64,000 bases of DNA, taken from the NCBI RefSeq assembly GCF_030817415.1, contig NZ_JAUSZI010000002.1, forward strand, positions 4,030,001 through 4,094,000, in the 5' to 3' direction. A model generated the notes under the pieces. That model was not told the origin of the DNA. It ran no database searches and saw only the letters and a program-made list of their open reading frames with translations. Source of the DNA: Streptomyces umbrinus. GTDB taxonomy: Bacteria > Actinomycetota > Actinomycetes > Streptomycetales > Streptomycetaceae. Each line of letters starts with the position of its first letter. Positions within the stretch are counted from its first letter, which is position 1. The position numbers and the translations under genes are program-made. Shown here piece after piece: positions 1 through 8,850 of this stretch.

Positions 1-728
1 CTCTTCATGCCCCGCTCCCGGTCCTCGGTGGCGAACAGCCCCGCGAACCAGTTGCGTTCGATGGCGAGTCCGGTCTCGATGTCCGTCTCCAGACCCGCGT
101 CGACCGACTCCTTGGCGGCACGCAGCGCGAGCGCCGGCCCCTGGGCCAGTTTCGCGGCCCACGCGTGCGCCTCGGCGTACACCTCGTCGGCCGGTACGAC
201 CCGGTCGACCAGGCCGAGCGACAGGGCCTCGTCGGCCTTGACCATGCGGCCGGTGAAGATGAGGTCCTTGGCCTTGGAGGGGCCGATCAGGCGGGACAGG
301 CGCTGGGTGCCGCCCGCGCCCGGGATCAGTCCGAGCAGGATCTCGGGCTGGCCCAGCTTGGCGTTGTCCGCGGCGATGCGGAAGTCGGCACAGAGCGCCA
401 ACTCGCAGCCCCCGCCCAGCGCGTAACCCGTGACCGCGGCGACGACCGGCTTGGGGATGCGGGTCACGGCGGTGAAGGAGTCCTGCAGGGCACGGGACCG
501 TACGACCATCGCCGCGTGGTCCATGGCCTGCATCTCCTTGATGTCCGCGCCCGCCGCGAACACCTTCTCGCCGCCGTAGAGGATCACCGCGCGCACGTCC
601 TCGCGGCGCGTGGCCTCCTCGGCGAGCTCCTTGAGGCGGTCCTGCGTGGCGACGTCCAGCGCGTTCATGGGCGGGCGGTCGAGACGGATCGTGCCGACAC
701 CTTCGGCGACTTCGAGATGCACAGTCAT
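1..728 (-). CDS. Enoyl-CoA hydratase/isomerase (crotonase family), 3' end cut by window edge
   Basis: Hydrates trans-2-enoyl-CoA in fatty-acid or related acyl-CoA degradation; cytoplasmic. The reading frame opens with ATG at 728 and stays open to the left edge, giving about 242 residues without a stop. Crotonase hallmarks are visible: the oxyanion-hole segment AAGADIKEM, the second oxyanion/active-site loop ALGGGCELALCADFRIA, and GQPEILLGLIPGAGGTQRL, whose Glu matches the second catalytic acid of enoyl-CoA hydratases. The family is normally about 255-260 residues, so only the last 15 or so are missing. It reads leftward, away from the neighbouring transpeptidase gene. The fold is certain; the exact substrate is not. 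Confidence 0.9.
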   Translation of the reverse strand, partial: MTVHLEVAEGVGTIRLDRPPMNALDVATQDRLKELAEEATRREDVRAVILYGGEKVFAAGADIKEMQAMDHAAMVVRSRALQDSFTAVTRIPKPVVAAVTGYALGGGCELALCADFRIAADNAKLGQPEILLGLIPGAGGTQRLSRLIGPSKAKDLIFTGRMVKADEALSLGLVDRVVPADEVYAEAHAWAAKLAQGPALALRAAKESVDAGLETDIETGLAIERNWFAGLFATEDRERGMK

Positions 729-756
729 GAAGGCAGGTTAACGGGGGCTAACGGCG

Positions 757-854
757 ACGGCCCCGGTGTGCTCCGTCACAGGCCTCGGCCGATGTGGCCG
801 TCACACGCCGACGGCCCCGGTGCACCGCGTCACAGAGGAGCACACCGGGGCCGT
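757..854. terminator. Repeat-built hairpin between ldt and the crotonase gene
   Basis: ACGGCCCCGGTG occurs at 757-768 and again at 811-822, and its exact reverse complement lies at 843-854. The 811-822 and 843-854 arms make a perfect 12-bp stem, and the 757 copy can pair with the same right arm as an alternative. The block sits directly after the stop of the transpeptidase gene (913, reading left) and so probably terminates it. No T-tract is seen, as is common in Streptomyces. Confidence 0.6.
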
Positions 855-912
855 ACAGCCGAAAGTCCGAGGACCTCAGGGCCGGAGGGGCGTGGTCAGC
901 GCCCCCGGGCCG

Positions 913-2160
913 TCACGCCTTCCACTTCTGCCACGACATGTTCCAGCCGTTGAGCCCGTTGTCCGGGTCCACGATCCGGTCGTTGGAGTTCTTCACGACC
1001 ACCACGTCACCGACGATCGAGCGGTCGAAGAACCACGCGGCCGGTGCGCCGCGGTCGCCGCCGCCGCGCTGGTCGCGCAGGCCTATGCAGCCGTGGCTGG
1101 CGTTGTAGTTGCCGAAGGCGTCGCCGCCCCAGTAGTTGCCGTGGATGAAGGTGCCCGACGTGGTCAGCCGCATCGCGTCCGGCACGTCCTTGATGTCGTA
1201 CTCGCCGCCGTAGCCGACCGTCTCGCCGTTCATCCGGGTCACCCGGAGGCGCTCGGTGATGACCATCTGGCCGTTCCAGGTCTCGTAGCCGGGCTTGCCC
1301 GTCGTGACCGGGATGGTCTTGATGACCTTGCCGTCGCGCCTGACGGTCATCTTCTTGGTCTTGACGTCGACGGTGGAGACCTGGCTGCGGCCTATCGTGA
1401 ACTTCACGGTCTTGGCCTGCTCGCCGTAGACACCGGGCCTGCCCTCGACGCCGTCGAGGTTGAGCTTCACGGTGACCTTCGTACCGGGCTTCCAGTACTT
1501 CTCGGGGCGGAAGTCGAGGCGGTCGTTGCCGAACCAGTGGCCCTCGACGTCGACCGCCGGCTCGGTCTTGATGTCTATCGCCTTCTCGACGTCCTCGGGG
1601 TGCGTGATCCCCCGCGTGAAGTTGACCGAGAAGGTCGTCCCGACGCCGACCTTCGAGCCGTCCTCGGGCGTGAAGATGCCGACGAACGTGTTCTTCGGGG
1701 TCAGCGTGGTGAACGCCGACTCCTCCGCGGCCTCACGGCCCTCGGAGTCCTTGGCCACCGCGTGGACCTTGTACTTGGTGGACGCGGCGAGATGCGTGTC
1801 GGGCGTCCAGGTCGCGCCCCCGTCGGTGATCTTCCCCTCGACCGGGTTGCCCTTGGTGTCCTCGACCTCGACCTCGGTCAGCTTGCCCTTGGCCGCCGTC
1901 ACCTTGAGCGCGCCGCTGGTCTTCACACCGTCGGCGCCGTCCTTCGGGGCCACGGTCACGACCGCCTGCGAGACCTTGGTGTCCGCCTGGCCGGAATCCT
2001 TGTCCCCGCCCTTCCCCGAGCCGGACCCGGAGTCCGAGTCCCCTCCCCCGCCGCATGCGGTCACGACGAGCATCAGGGTCCCCAACGCGAGCGCCAGAGC
2101 CCCCTTTCCACGCCGTGTCCGCGCGCCAACCGACGCCCCCGATATCGGTCGCCCGTTCAA
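913..2160 (-). CDS. L,D-transpeptidase (YkuD), Ig-like domain lipoprotein
   Basis: Forms 3-3 cross-links in peptidoglycan on the outer face of the membrane. A TTG start at 2160 is chosen because GAGGGGAG lies 7 nt upstream; the frame is open further but without a comparable ribosome site. The 415-residue product begins with a short basic segment, a hydrophobic run and the lipobox VVTAC, then a Gly/Ser/Asp/Lys-rich linker. Two Ig-like domains follow (about residues 60-250), then the catalytic YkuD domain with the signature HGNYW...SHGCIGLRD; the nucleophile is about Cys358. The C-terminal Trp-rich tail (GWNMSWQKWKA) is typical of actinobacterial Ldt enzymes. A second copy lies just upstream on the same strand. 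Confidence 0.93.
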   Translation of the reverse strand: MNGRPISGASVGARTRRGKGALALALGTLMLVVTACGGGGDSDSGSGSGKGGDKDSGQADTKVSQAVVTVAPKDGADGVKTSGALKVTAAKGKLTEVEVEDTKGNPVEGKITDGGATWTPDTHLAASTKYKVHAVAKDSEGREAAEESAFTTLTPKNTFVGIFTPEDGSKVGVGTTFSVNFTRGITHPEDVEKAIDIKTEPAVDVEGHWFGNDRLDFRPEKYWKPGTKVTVKLNLDGVEGRPGVYGEQAKTVKFTIGRSQVSTVDVKTKKMTVRRDGKVIKTIPVTTGKPGYETWNGQMVITERLRVTRMNGETVGYGGEYDIKDVPDAMRLTTSGTFIHGNYWGGDAFGNYNASHGCIGLRDQRGGGDRGAPAAWFFDRSIVGDVVVVKNSNDRIVDPDNGLNGWNMSWQKWKA

Positions 2161-2297
2161 GTTCGTTCTCCCCTCGCACGGCCTGATCAAGGCCCGCACT
2201 ACCCATCGTTGGTCGCCCCGTGACGCCTGGGCCCATGGCGGGAGCCCGCAGCTCACAGCCGCGTCCCACGCGTGTATCGCGCTAATTAATCACACCG

Positions 2298-2318
2298 CCA
2301 GGAGCGTTGACCTCCTGG
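2298..2318. terminator. Short inverted repeat between the two ldt genes
   Basis: CCAGGAG (2298-2304) and CTCCTGG (2312-2318) form a perfect 7-bp stem with a 7-nt loop, in the 235-bp gap between the two L,D-transpeptidase genes. It could be a weak terminator for the upstream copy or an operator for the downstream copy; nothing else is recognisable in this gap. Confidence 0.35.
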
Positions 2319-2395
2319 GATTGTCACCGTTCAGTCCCAACTTCAACAGCCCGCGGGGCTGTCGGCGCACGTCTTGTGCGTACCCCTTTGTCGGT

Positions 2396-3625
2396 CTACT
2401 TCACCGCGGAGCCCGCTTTCCAGGCCTTCCATCCCATGTTCCACCCGCCGAGGCCGTTGTCAGGAGCGACCTTCTTGTCATTGCTGTTGACGACCTCGAC
2501 GACGTCACCGATGAGGCTGCGGTCGAAGAACCAGCCCGCCGGGGTCGCGGAGCTGCCGCCCTTCACATCGCGCAGGCCCACGCAGCCGTGGCTGACATTG
2601 GCGGTGCCGAAGACGCCCTGCGCCCAGTAGTTGCCGTGCAGGAAGGTCCCGGAGGTGGTCAGGCGCAGTGCGTGCGGCACGTCGGGGATGTCGTACTCGC
2701 CCTTGCCGTCGGCGTCGGTGAAGCCGACCGTCGCGCCGTTCATCCGGGTCACCTCCAGCATCTCGGTGACCACCATCTTCCCGTTGTACGTCGTGCTCTT
2801 GGGGGCGCCCGCGGTGATCGGCACGGTGGAGAGGACCTCGCCGTCGCGGCGCACCTCCATGGTGTGATCGGCGGCGTCGACGAGGCTGACCTGGCTGCGG
2901 CCGACCGTGAACGAGAAGGTCTTGTACTGCAGTCCGTACACGCCCGGGGCCGCCTCGACGTCGCGCAGCCGCAGTGCGACGGTGACCTTCGTGCCCGGCT
3001 TCCAGTACTCCTCGGGCCGGAAGTCCAGCCGCTTCTCGCCGAACCAGTGCGGGGCGATCTCCACCGCCGGCACGGAGGTCACACGGACGGCGCGCTCGAC
3101 CGCCGCGCGGTTCTCGATCACGCGGTTGAAGTCCAGCGAGACGATCATTCCGGTGCCGACCGTGGAGCGGTTCTCGGGCATGACGTATCCGATGAAGCGC
3201 TCGTCGGGGACGGACGTCGTGAACGTCGAGTGCCGGGCCACCCGCCGGCCGTGGCCGTCGAGCGCGACCACGTCGACGGAGTACTTGGCGGCCAGGGCCA
3301 GTCGGGGCTCGTCCGGACGCCAGGTCATGCCGTCCTCGGCGATCCGGCCAGGCACCGGGAAGTCCTGCGCGTCCTGGGACCTGACGACCTTCACCGACTC
3401 CAGGCGCCCGGCCGGCACCCGTACCCGCAGGCTCTCGTCGGGGCGTACGGCCTTGCTGCCGTCGTCCGGTGAGACGCGGATCGTGTTCTCGGGCGAACGG
3501 GGCTTGCCGAGCACCCTGTCCACACCGTGCGAGGTGCATCCCGCGGCTCCGGCCAGCAGCCCTGCCCATGTCAGTACGGCGGCCAGCGCGGCCCCTGCGC
3601 GCGCCGCGCGCGTCTGTGCGTGCAT
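2396..3625 (-). CDS. L,D-transpeptidase (YkuD), second tandem copy
   Basis: A paralogue of the preceding gene with the same architecture: an N-terminal export signal ending in a lipobox-like GAAGC, two Ig-like domains, and a YkuD domain with HGNYW...SHGCVGLRD (nucleophile about Cys348) and the GWNMGWKAWKA tail. It would make 3-3 peptidoglycan cross-links at the cell surface. ATG at 3625 is used; a GTG directly before it (3628) is possible, and neither has a strong ribosome site. The 409-residue length matches its neighbour. The lipobox has Ala rather than Leu at -3, so lipidation is less certain than for the first copy. It is divergent from glgX. Confidence 0.9.
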   Translation of the reverse strand: MHAQTRAARAGAALAAVLTWAGLLAGAAGCTSHGVDRVLGKPRSPENTIRVSPDDGSKAVRPDESLRVRVPAGRLESVKVVRSQDAQDFPVPGRIAEDGMTWRPDEPRLALAAKYSVDVVALDGHGRRVARHSTFTTSVPDERFIGYVMPENRSTVGTGMIVSLDFNRVIENRAAVERAVRVTSVPAVEIAPHWFGEKRLDFRPEEYWKPGTKVTVALRLRDVEAAPGVYGLQYKTFSFTVGRSQVSLVDAADHTMEVRRDGEVLSTVPITAGAPKSTTYNGKMVVTEMLEVTRMNGATVGFTDADGKGEYDIPDVPHALRLTTSGTFLHGNYWAQGVFGTANVSHGCVGLRDVKGGSSATPAGWFFDRSLIGDVVEVVNSNDKKVAPDNGLGGWNMGWKAWKAGSAVK

Positions 3626-3830
3626 CACGTGGGGCCCAACGACGAACCGGCCCCGGGGAAGTGGGGGACGTCTCATCCGCCCGGGGCCGGTCAGCCCTCT
3701 CCTGGGGAAACGTGAGTGCGAGCCCGGCGCTGGGCAGAACAGTGGGAAGGACGACGCGACGGGGAGCCGTGGCCGGGACGCCATGGGCATCTCCGCGCGC
3801 CGCTCCCATCGAGCCGCAGGAGGCCGTGAG

Positions 3831-6119
3831 GTGTCGAGCGCAGCCGAGCAGGAGGCAGTGCAGGAGGGGCGCGCCCCGGGCGCCGGGCTGCCCGCGCAGC
3901 CCGCCCCCGTGCTGAACGGCAGTCCGCGCGTCGCGCCGGCCGTCCCCGTGTGGCCCGGTGCGCCGACCCCGCTCGGGGCGCGCTTCCGGACCGGTCCCGA
4001 CGGTGTCTCGGGCACCAACTTCGCGCTGTGGGCGGGCGGTGCCGAGTCCGTCGAGCTGTGCCTGTTCGGCGACGCCGGGGACTCCGAAGGCTCGGGCGGC
4101 GAGGGCACCGAGATCCGGGTGCCCCTCACCGAGCTGACCCACGAGATCTGGCACGGCTTCGTGCCCGGCGTGCGGCCCGGGCAGCGGTACGGCTTCCGGG
4201 TGCACGGCCGCTGGGACCCGTGGACCGGCGCCCGATGGAACCCGGCGAAGCTGCTCCTCGATCCGTACGCCCGTGCCGTGGACGGCGACTTCACGCTGCC
4301 GCCGGAGGTGTACGGGCATGTGCGCGACTGGCCCCAGCAGCAGGTCGCGGACACCGTGCGCGACGACCGGGACTCCGCTCCCTACGTCCCCAAGGGTGTC
4401 GTCGTCCACGACGACGCGCCCGACGACGAATGGACGGACGACCGCCGTCCGAAGACGCCCTGGGCGGACTCGGTCATCTACGAGCTGCACGTGCGGGGCT
4501 TCACGAAGCTGCACCCGGACATCCCGGAGGAACTGCGGGGCACGTACGCGGGGTTGGCGCATCCGGCGGCGATCGAGCACCTGACCAGGCTGGGTGTGAC
4601 GGCGGTGGAGCTGCTGCCGGTGCACCAGTTCGCGCACGAGGACCATCTGCTGCGCCGGGGCATGAAGAACTACTGGGGCTACAACTCGATCGGCTATTTC
4701 GCGCCGCACGCCGGGTACGCGGCCTCGGGGACGACCGGCCAGCAGGTCGGCGAGTTCAAGAGCATGGTGCGCGCGCTGCACGCCGCCGGTATCGAGGTCA
4801 TCCTCGACGTGGTCTACAACCACACGGCGGAGGCGGGCGAGCTGGGCCCCACGCTGTCGCTGCGCGGCATCGACAACCGCGGCTACTACCGGCTGCAGAG
4901 CGACGCCCGGCGGTACACGGACTACACGGGCTGCGGCAACACCCTGCACGTCGTACAGCCGCACGTGCTGCGCCTGATCACGGACTCGCTGCGCTACTGG
5001 GTGACGGAGATGGGGGTGGACGGCTTCCGGTTCGACCTGGCGGCCGCGCTGGCCCGCTCCATGCACGACGTCGACATGCTGTCCCCGTTCCTGGCGGTCA
5101 TCGCGCAGGACCCGGTACTGCGCCGGGTGAAGCTGATCGCCGAGCCGTGGGACGTCGGCTCCGGCGGCTACCAGGTGGGGGCCTTCCCTCCCCTGTGGAC
5201 CGAGTGGAACGACCGCTACCGCAACGCCGTACGGGACTTCTGGCGGGGCGCGCTGCCGGACGTACGGGATCTCGGGTACCGGCTGTCGGGGTCGAGCGAC
5301 CTGTACGCGTGGGGCGGGCGGCGGCCGTACGCCTCGGTGAACTTCGTGACGGCCCACGACGGTTTCACCCTGCGGGATCTGGTGTCGTACGAGCGCAAGC
5401 ACAACGAGGCCAACGGAGAGGGCAACCGGGACGGCACGGACGACAACCGCGCCTGGAACTGCGGGACGGAGGGCGAGACGGAGGACGCCCGCGTACGGGG
5501 CCTGCGGCGCCGTCAGCTGCGCAACCTCCTCACCACGCTGCTGCTGTCCACGGGCGTGCCGATGCTGGTCGCGGGGGACGAGCTGGGGCGGACCCAGGGG
5601 GGCAACAACAACGCGTACTGCCAGGACAACGAGATCAGCTGGATCGACTGGACCCTGCTCGACGACCCCGACTGGCGGGCCCTCTTCGACCTGACCGCCC
5701 GTGTGATCGCCCTCCGCCACGCCCATCCCGTGCTGCGGCGGCGGGCCTTCTTCTCCGGCCGTGCCCACTCGGCCGACGGGCTGCGCGACCTGGCGTGGTT
5801 CACGGCCCGCGGCGCGGAGATGACGGAACGGGACTGGTACGCGCCCGCGGCGACGCTCGGCATGTACCTGTCCGGGCGGGACATCCCCGGCCGGGACGCG
5901 CGTGGCGTACCGGTCACGGACGACAGCTTCCTGGCCGTCCTCCACGCGGGTGACCGGCCCGCGAGCTTCGTCCTGCCCGGGGCGCCGTGGGCGGACCATT
6001 ACGAGGTCGTCGTCGACACGTCGCAGGAGGAGCAGGGGGATACGCCCGGGGTGGTGCACCGGGCGGGGGCTGCGATCACTGTGCCGGCGCGGGCGGTGAT
6101 GTTGCTGAAGGTGGGCTGA
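3831..6119 (+). CDS. glgX: Glycogen debranching enzyme GlgX (GH13)
   Basis: Cleaves alpha-1,6 branches of phosphorylase-limited glycogen in the cytoplasm. GTG at 3831 is chosen because AGGAGG (3818-3823) lies 7 nt upstream; the product is 762 residues. A CBM48 domain (about residues 35-150, FRTGPDGVSGTNFALW) precedes the GH13 barrel. All four conserved GH13 regions are present: DVVYNH (about 326), GFRFD with nucleophile Asp402, AEPWD with acid Glu438, and TAHDG with Asp510. NNAYCQDNEISWIDW is characteristic of GlgX/TreX. It lies about 31 kb from glgP, glgE, treS, mak and glgB and would work with GlgP on storage glucan. It stands alone, divergent from the transpeptidases. Confidence 0.95.
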   Translation: MSSAAEQEAVQEGRAPGAGLPAQPAPVLNGSPRVAPAVPVWPGAPTPLGARFRTGPDGVSGTNFALWAGGAESVELCLFGDAGDSEGSGGEGTEIRVPLTELTHEIWHGFVPGVRPGQRYGFRVHGRWDPWTGARWNPAKLLLDPYARAVDGDFTLPPEVYGHVRDWPQQQVADTVRDDRDSAPYVPKGVVVHDDAPDDEWTDDRRPKTPWADSVIYELHVRGFTKLHPDIPEELRGTYAGLAHPAAIEHLTRLGVTAVELLPVHQFAHEDHLLRRGMKNYWGYNSIGYFAPHAGYAASGTTGQQVGEFKSMVRALHAAGIEVILDVVYNHTAEAGELGPTLSLRGIDNRGYYRLQSDARRYTDYTGCGNTLHVVQPHVLRLITDSLRYWVTEMGVDGFRFDLAAALARSMHDVDMLSPFLAVIAQDPVLRRVKLIAEPWDVGSGGYQVGAFPPLWTEWNDRYRNAVRDFWRGALPDVRDLGYRLSGSSDLYAWGGRRPYASVNFVTAHDGFTLRDLVSYERKHNEANGEGNRDGTDDNRAWNCGTEGETEDARVRGLRRRQLRNLLTTLLLSTGVPMLVAGDELGRTQGGNNNAYCQDNEISWIDWTLLDDPDWRALFDLTARVIALRHAHPVLRRRAFFSGRAHSADGLRDLAWFTARGAEMTERDWYAPAATLGMYLSGRDIPGRDARGVPVTDDSFLAVLHAGDRPASFVLPGAPWADHYEVVVDTSQEEQGDTPGVVHRAGAAITVPARAVMLLKVG

Positions 6120-6186
6120 GAGGTGCCTTCCGCGATCCGGACACGTTCTTGACGTCCCGACCTGCCCGCTGGCAACGTCCCTTCTC

Positions 6187-6282
6187 ATGAAGCTGTCCGC
6201 TGATCACCCGTGCGTGTGCGTCGCGCTCGTGGAGCGGCGCCATGTCGATCTGTGCCGGCAGTCCAGCGCCATCTGTCGCTGA
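6187..6282 (+). CDS. Cys-containing short leader peptide upstream of sulfatase
   Basis: A 31-codon reading frame begins with ATG at 6187 and ends with TGA. The product has Cys at 9, 11, 23 and 30 and ends in RRHVDLCRQSSAICR. This matches the RRHVDLxRxxSAxC type of short peptide that actinobacterial genome annotation labels putative leader peptide and that tends to precede sulfur-metabolism genes. A weak promoter is possible (TTGACG at 6149-6154, 18-bp spacer, CAACGT), which would put transcription start almost at the ATG, so the message could be nearly leaderless. The next gene is a sulfatase remnant, fitting a sulfur link. Cysteine-responsive attenuation is inference; no clear terminator/antiterminator pair was resolved in 6283-6428. 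Confidence 0.7.
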   Translation: MKLSADHPCVCVALVERRHVDLCRQSSAICR

Positions 6283-6428
6283 GCCCGCGATCGCCACGCT
6301 CTCTTCCTGACCTTCTCCCCCACCTTTCCTGAGCAGCCTTCCTGAGCGCCGTCCCGGTTTCCGGAGTCCCTTCCCGGCTTTCCCGCCGCGCGTCCCGCCA
6401 TGGGACCGCTCTGCCCCGAGGATCACGC

Positions 6429-6878
6429 ATGCCCGAAATATCCCGTCGCACCTTCGGTGGTCTTATCGGTGGTGGTGCCGTGACCGCCGTCGCCAGTACG
6501 GCCACCGCCGCCGAGGCGGCCCCCGCCGAACGCCCGTTCAAGGCCCGCCCGGGCGGCTCCGCGTCCGCCCGCCGCCCCAACCTCCTGGTCATCCTCGGCG
6601 ACGACCTCGGCCGGGCCGATCTCTCCTCCTACGGCGCCCCGCACATCAAGACGCCGAACCTGGACCGGCTGGCCCGGCAGGGGGTGCGGTTCACCGACGC
6701 GTATTCGGGGTCCGCGACCTGCTCTCCGACCCGGTTCAGCCTCTACACGGGGCGCTGTCCGGGCCGGACGCCGGGCGGGCAGGCCGACCTCGCCCCGGAC
6801 AGGCCGGAGTTGCTGGCCGAGCTGAAGGCGTCGTGGGAGAAGATCGCGGACGGCCTGCTCCCGTACCCGACCGCGTAG
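6429..6878 (+). pseudogene. Internally deleted Tat-exported sulfatase
   Basis: The 149-residue product keeps a twin-arginine signal (SRRTFGG), the alkaline-phosphatase/sulfatase metal motif LVILGDDLG, and the formylglycine-type motif CSPTRFSLYTGR (Cys98). It then jumps after RTPGG straight into a segment of the kind that closes sulfatases (QADLAPDRPELLAELKASWEKIADGLLPYP). Sulfatases of this class are roughly 450-500 residues, so some 300 central codons are missing, including the other metal ligands and the substrate-binding part. The frame is preserved across the junction near 6777-6784. It may be translated and exported, but it cannot be a normal enzyme. The leader peptide upstream is intact. 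Confidence 0.85.
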
Positions 6879-6913
6879 TCGGGCTGCGCGGTCGGGCTGC
6901 GCGGTCGGGCGGG
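6878..6913. repeat. Short tandem repeat between convergent genes
   Basis: GTCGGGCTGCGCG is repeated exactly at 6878-6890 and 6891-6903, followed by a partial third unit. It starts on the last base of the sulfatase remnant and fills the gap to the stop of the response regulator. Confidence 0.7.
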
Positions 6914-7582
6914 TCAGCCCAGGATCCCCCGGTCGTACGCCGTGGCCACCGCCGCCGCTCGGTCCTTGACGCCCAGCTTCGTGTACAGGTGGGTCAGGTG
7001 GGTCTTGACCGTGGCCTCGCTGATGAAGAGTTCGCGGGCGATCTCGCGGTTGGACGTGCCCTTGGCCACCAGGGTGAGGACTTCGCGTTCGCGGGCGGAG
7101 AGGGGCTCGTTGCCGGGGGCCCTGGGCGTGCGGACCGCGGAGACCAGGCGGGAGGCCACGGCCGGGGAGAGGACCGTACGGCCCTGGGCGGCCGCGCGTA
7201 CGGCGGTGAACAGCTCGTCGCGGGGTGCGTCCTTGAGGAGGTAGCCCGTCGCGCCCGCCTCGATCGCGGGGATCGTGTCGGAGTCGGTGTCGTACGTCGT
7301 CAGGACGAGGACCTTGGCGCGGGCGCCCGCGCGGGTGAGGTGCGCGATGGCCTCGACACCGCCGCCGCCCGGCATGCGCAGGTCCATCAGGATCACGTCG
7401 GGGTCGAGCGCGGCGGCCCGCTCGACCGCCTCGACGCCGTTCGACGCCTCTCCCAGTACGCGGAAACCGGGCGCGGACTCGAACATGCCGCGCAGACCGT
7501 CCCGTACGACGGGGTGGTCGTCCACGACGAGGAGGGAGATCGTCCCCTCCACCGTGGGGTCGTCTGTCGCGTCAGCTGTCAT
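6914..7582 (-). CDS. NarL/LuxR-family response regulator
   Basis: A two-component regulator of 222 residues. The receiver domain (about 15-135) has the acidic pair VDD and phospho-acceptor Asp67 in DVILMDLRMPG; the C-terminal LuxR-type HTH (about 155-215) reads LSAREREVLTLVAKGTSNREIARELFISEATVKTHLTHLYTKLGV. It overlaps the 3' end of the kinase gene by 11 bp, so the two are translationally coupled and form a cognate pair. It is the last gene of a leftward operon that also holds an ABC ATPase and permease. A perfect palindrome upstream of that operon (10658-10679) is a plausible target for this regulator. Confidence 0.93.
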   Translation of the reverse strand: MTADATDDPTVEGTISLLVVDDHPVVRDGLRGMFESAPGFRVLGEASNGVEAVERAAALDPDVILMDLRMPGGGGVEAIAHLTRAGARAKVLVLTTYDTDSDTIPAIEAGATGYLLKDAPRDELFTAVRAAAQGRTVLSPAVASRLVSAVRTPRAPGNEPLSAREREVLTLVAKGTSNREIARELFISEATVKTHLTHLYTKLGVKDRAAAVATAYDRGILG

Positions 7583-8840
7583 GGCGTACCAACGGTACGC
7601 GAGCTGAGAGGGCCGTGCCGTGTCCCGGCTCGGACTCGACGGCGAGGGATCCGGCGACGCGTTCGGCGCGGGCGCGCATGCCGTCGAGGCCGAAGCCGGC
7701 GGCGGTGGAGCGGGCGGGGACCGCGAGCGGGTCGAAGCCGCGGCCGTCGTCGCGGATGTCCAGGATCACCTCGTCGCCGAGGAAGGTCAGGGTGAGGCCG
7801 AGGCGGGTGGCGTGGGCGTGCCGGGAGGCGTTGGACAGGGCCTCCTGGGCGATGCGCAGGAGGGTCGCCGAGATCTCCTCGTGGAGTTGCTCGGCGGTGC
7901 CGGTGACGGTGAACTCGGCGCGTACGCCCGTCCGTTCACCCCACTCGGCGACCGTCTTCTTCAGGGCCTCGGGCAGTCCGTCGTTCTCCAGGGCCACGGG
8001 GGCGAGGTTCTGCACGGAGCGGCGGGCCTCGCCGAGACTGTGGCGCGCGAGGGTGGAGGCGCGGTCGAGATGGGTGCGGGCGGAGGGCAGGTCGGGGGCG
8101 CTCGCGACGACCTGGAGCTGGGCGATGATGCCGGTCAGGCCCTGGGCGATGGTGTCGTGGATCTCCGCGGCGAGGCGTCGGCGTTCGTCGGCGACCCCGG
8201 CCTCCCTCGCCTGGACGAGGAGTTGGGCGTGCAAGGCGGCGTTCTCGTCGAGGGCCTGTTGCAGGGCGGTGTTGGTGCGTTCGAGTTCGGCGATGGTCCC
8301 GGCCCGCTCGCGGGAGCGCTGCTCCTCCTGCTGGTTGAGATGACCGACCGCCATCAGCAGGGCGCTGTTCGCGACGATCATCACGCCGAACAGCACCCAC
8401 TGGACCGGGCTGTGGAACGGCAGCCCGCCGGCCTGCGCGCCCGCCACCACGACGACGGTGGCGAAGAGGCCGAGCCGTTGCCGGCGCGTTCCGGACATCA
8501 GTTCGTCGGTGTCGAAGTAGCCGGTGGACGCGTAGAAGGCGAAGAACGGGTTCAGCCAGGTGAGGGCGAAGGAGATCACCCAGCGCAGGACGTAGTAGAG
8601 GGTCCCGCCGCGGGACGGGGTCCGGCGGCCACGGCGGGGCCCGTGCCACAGCTGGAGCGCCACCGCGGCGACCACCAGCGCCCCGGCCGCGTACCACTCG
8701 GCGGGACCCTCCATGAGCTCGCCGGCGAGGACCGAAAGGACGGTGGAGACAAGAAGCAGCCCGTAGGGACCCCAGGTGTGGAGCTGGTCCCAACGGTGCT
8801 CGATCCGCTGATCCGCCTCGGTCATCTCCCCAGTCTGCAC
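7572..8840 (-). CDS. NarL-type sensor histidine kinase (HisKA_3)
   Basis: A membrane sensor kinase of 422 residues. GTG at 8840 follows AGGAGAG, which itself overlaps the stop codon of the permease gene. About five to six hydrophobic segments lie between residues 25 and 170, followed by a coiled-coil linker, the DHp helix DERRRLAAEIHDTIAQGL (phospho-acceptor His228) and an HATPase domain with N-box EALSNASRHAHA and DDGRGFD. There is no large extracellular domain, so it probably senses a membrane signal, as intramembrane-sensing kinases linked to ABC exporters do. Its partner is the overlapping regulator gene. Confidence 0.92.
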   Translation of the reverse strand: MQTGEMTEADQRIEHRWDQLHTWGPYGLLLVSTVLSVLAGELMEGPAEWYAAGALVVAAVALQLWHGPRRGRRTPSRGGTLYYVLRWVISFALTWLNPFFAFYASTGYFDTDELMSGTRRQRLGLFATVVVVAGAQAGGLPFHSPVQWVLFGVMIVANSALLMAVGHLNQQEEQRSRERAGTIAELERTNTALQQALDENAALHAQLLVQAREAGVADERRRLAAEIHDTIAQGLTGIIAQLQVVASAPDLPSARTHLDRASTLARHSLGEARRSVQNLAPVALENDGLPEALKKTVAEWGERTGVRAEFTVTGTAEQLHEEISATLLRIAQEALSNASRHAHATRLGLTLTFLGDEVILDIRDDGRGFDPLAVPARSTAAGFGLDGMRARAERVAGSLAVESEPGHGTALSARVPLVRHDS

Positions 8841-8850
8841 GGGCTCTCTC

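Noticed and set aside
2505..6188. A 1227-residue open frame on the minus strand opposite glgX
   Set aside because: It is an artefact of very high third-position G+C: Arg/Pro/Gly/His-rich, no domain, and opposite a well-supported GH13 enzyme.
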